A stretch of 23,066 nucleotides of DNA from UBA11524 sp045132495 (GTDB lineage Bacteria; Bacillota; Clostridia; Christensenellales; Aristaeellaceae), in NCBI GenBank assembly GCA_045132495.1, contig JBGUSK010000135.1, forward strand, positions 1 through 23,066. Direction: 5' to 3'. Position numbers and translations under genes: made by a program. The notes below the pieces were generated by a model. The model searched no databases, was not told the origin of the DNA, and saw only the letters and a list, made by a program, of their open reading frames with translations. This document shows positions 22,580 through 23,066 of the stretch, piece by piece. Each line of letters begins with the position of its first letter. Position 1 is the first letter of the stretch.

Positions 22580-23066
22580 TTACAGCTGGGGGCCAGCCTC
22601 GACCAGAGCCTTGCCGGCGTCGTTGCCGGTGTACTTCACAAAGTTCTTGATGAAGCGGGCGGCCAGATCCTCGGCCTTCTTGTCCCACTCGGTGGGATCG
22701 GCGTAGGTGTTGCGGGGATCCAGGATGTTGGTGTCAACGCCGGGCAGCTCGGTGGGAACCTCCAGGTTGAACAGCGGAATCTTCTTGGTCTCGGCCTTCA
22801 GGATGGAGCCATCCAGAATGGCGTCGATGATGCCGCGGGTATCCTTGATGGAGATGCGCTTGCCGGTGCCGTTCCAGCCGGTGTTGACCAGGTAGGCCTT
22901 CGCGCCGGACTTCTCCATCTTCTTCACCAGCTCCTCACCGTACTTGGTGGGATGCAGCTCCAGGAAGGCCTGGCCGAAGCAGGCGGAGAAGGTGGGGGTG
23001 GGCTCGGTGATGCCGCGCTCGGTGCCGGCCAGCTTGCTGGTGAAGCCGGACAGGAAGTAGTACTGG
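22580..23066 (-). CDS. pckA: Phosphoenolpyruvate carboxykinase (ATP), C-terminal part only
   Basis: The frame enters from the right edge and ends at TAA 22580, giving the last 161 residues of a protein that is usually about 530 long. It begins QYYFLSGFTSKLAGTERG, continues with EPTPTFSACFGQAF and LHPTKYGEEL, and has LVNTGWNGTGKRISIKDTR, all hallmarks of the ATP-dependent PckA C-terminal region (adenine-binding side). The enzyme interconverts PEP, CO2 and ADP with oxaloacetate and ATP in the cytoplasm. An internal Met at 22927 is not the start. The promoter and catalytic N-terminal part lie outside the window. Confidence 0.95.
   Translation of the reverse strand, partial: QYYFLSGFTSKLAGTERGITEPTPTFSACFGQAFLELHPTKYGEELVKKMEKSGAKAYLVNTGWNGTGKRISIKDTRGIIDAILDGSILKAETKKIPLFNLEVPTELPGVDTNILDPRNTYADPTEWDKKAEDLAARFIKNFVKYTGNDAGKALVEAGPQL

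Overview
The window reads as a moderately GC-rich chromosome of an anaerobic Gram-positive bacterium, most likely a member of the Clostridia (Bacillota). The reasons are strong AGGAGG-type ribosome binding sites, sigma-A-like promoters with 17-18 bp spacers, a DegV protein, a CNNM/CorC protein, an ATP-type PEP carboxykinase, and a four-gene sodium-pumping oxaloacetate decarboxylase with a free biotin carrier. No tRNA, rRNA, CRISPR array, insertion sequence or prophage gene was seen. The genus cannot be named from the sequence.

Layout. 1-1272: on the minus strand, an unusual cysteine-rich protein (cut by the left edge) downstream of yajC. 1440-3291: a secreted protein whose mature N-terminus carries the GIIGGADGPT motif otherwise typical of oxaloacetate decarboxylase beta subunits. 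3307-5400: a CNNM/DUF21-CBS-CorC membrane protein with a long structured 5' leader, followed by a YcxB-like membrane protein. 5408-6401: an intergenic palindrome and a minus-strand DegV gene. 6457-11017: a 1478-residue secreted protein built of about nine SdrD B-type repeats of roughly 113 residues, with no sortase anchor. 11028-12050: a minus-strand GNAT-Nudix pair. 12085-15245: a plus-strand operon of four small membrane proteins, three of them related and DUF2500-like, running into dnaX. 15380-19208: the oadG-biotin carrier-oadB-oadA operon. 19229-21513: oligoendopeptidase F and a small acidic protein. 21519-22520: an AT-rich divergent pair of a secreted protein and an XRE regulator with a perfect palindrome between them. 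22524-23066: the C-terminal part of pckA on the minus strand.

How the genes fit together. The clearest metabolic theme is oxaloacetate. PckA interconverts PEP and oxaloacetate, and the Oad complex decarboxylates oxaloacetate to pyruvate while exporting sodium. Together they could form an ATP-yielding and sodium-pumping route from PEP to pyruvate; this is inference from gene content. The second theme is the cell envelope: YajC, two large secreted proteins, a small secreted protein and many small membrane proteins. The items most worth a second look are the Oad-like motif in a secreted protein, the leader RNA of the CNNM gene with mutually exclusive pairings, the tandem DUF2500-like cluster, and the autoregulated-looking XRE/secreted-protein module.
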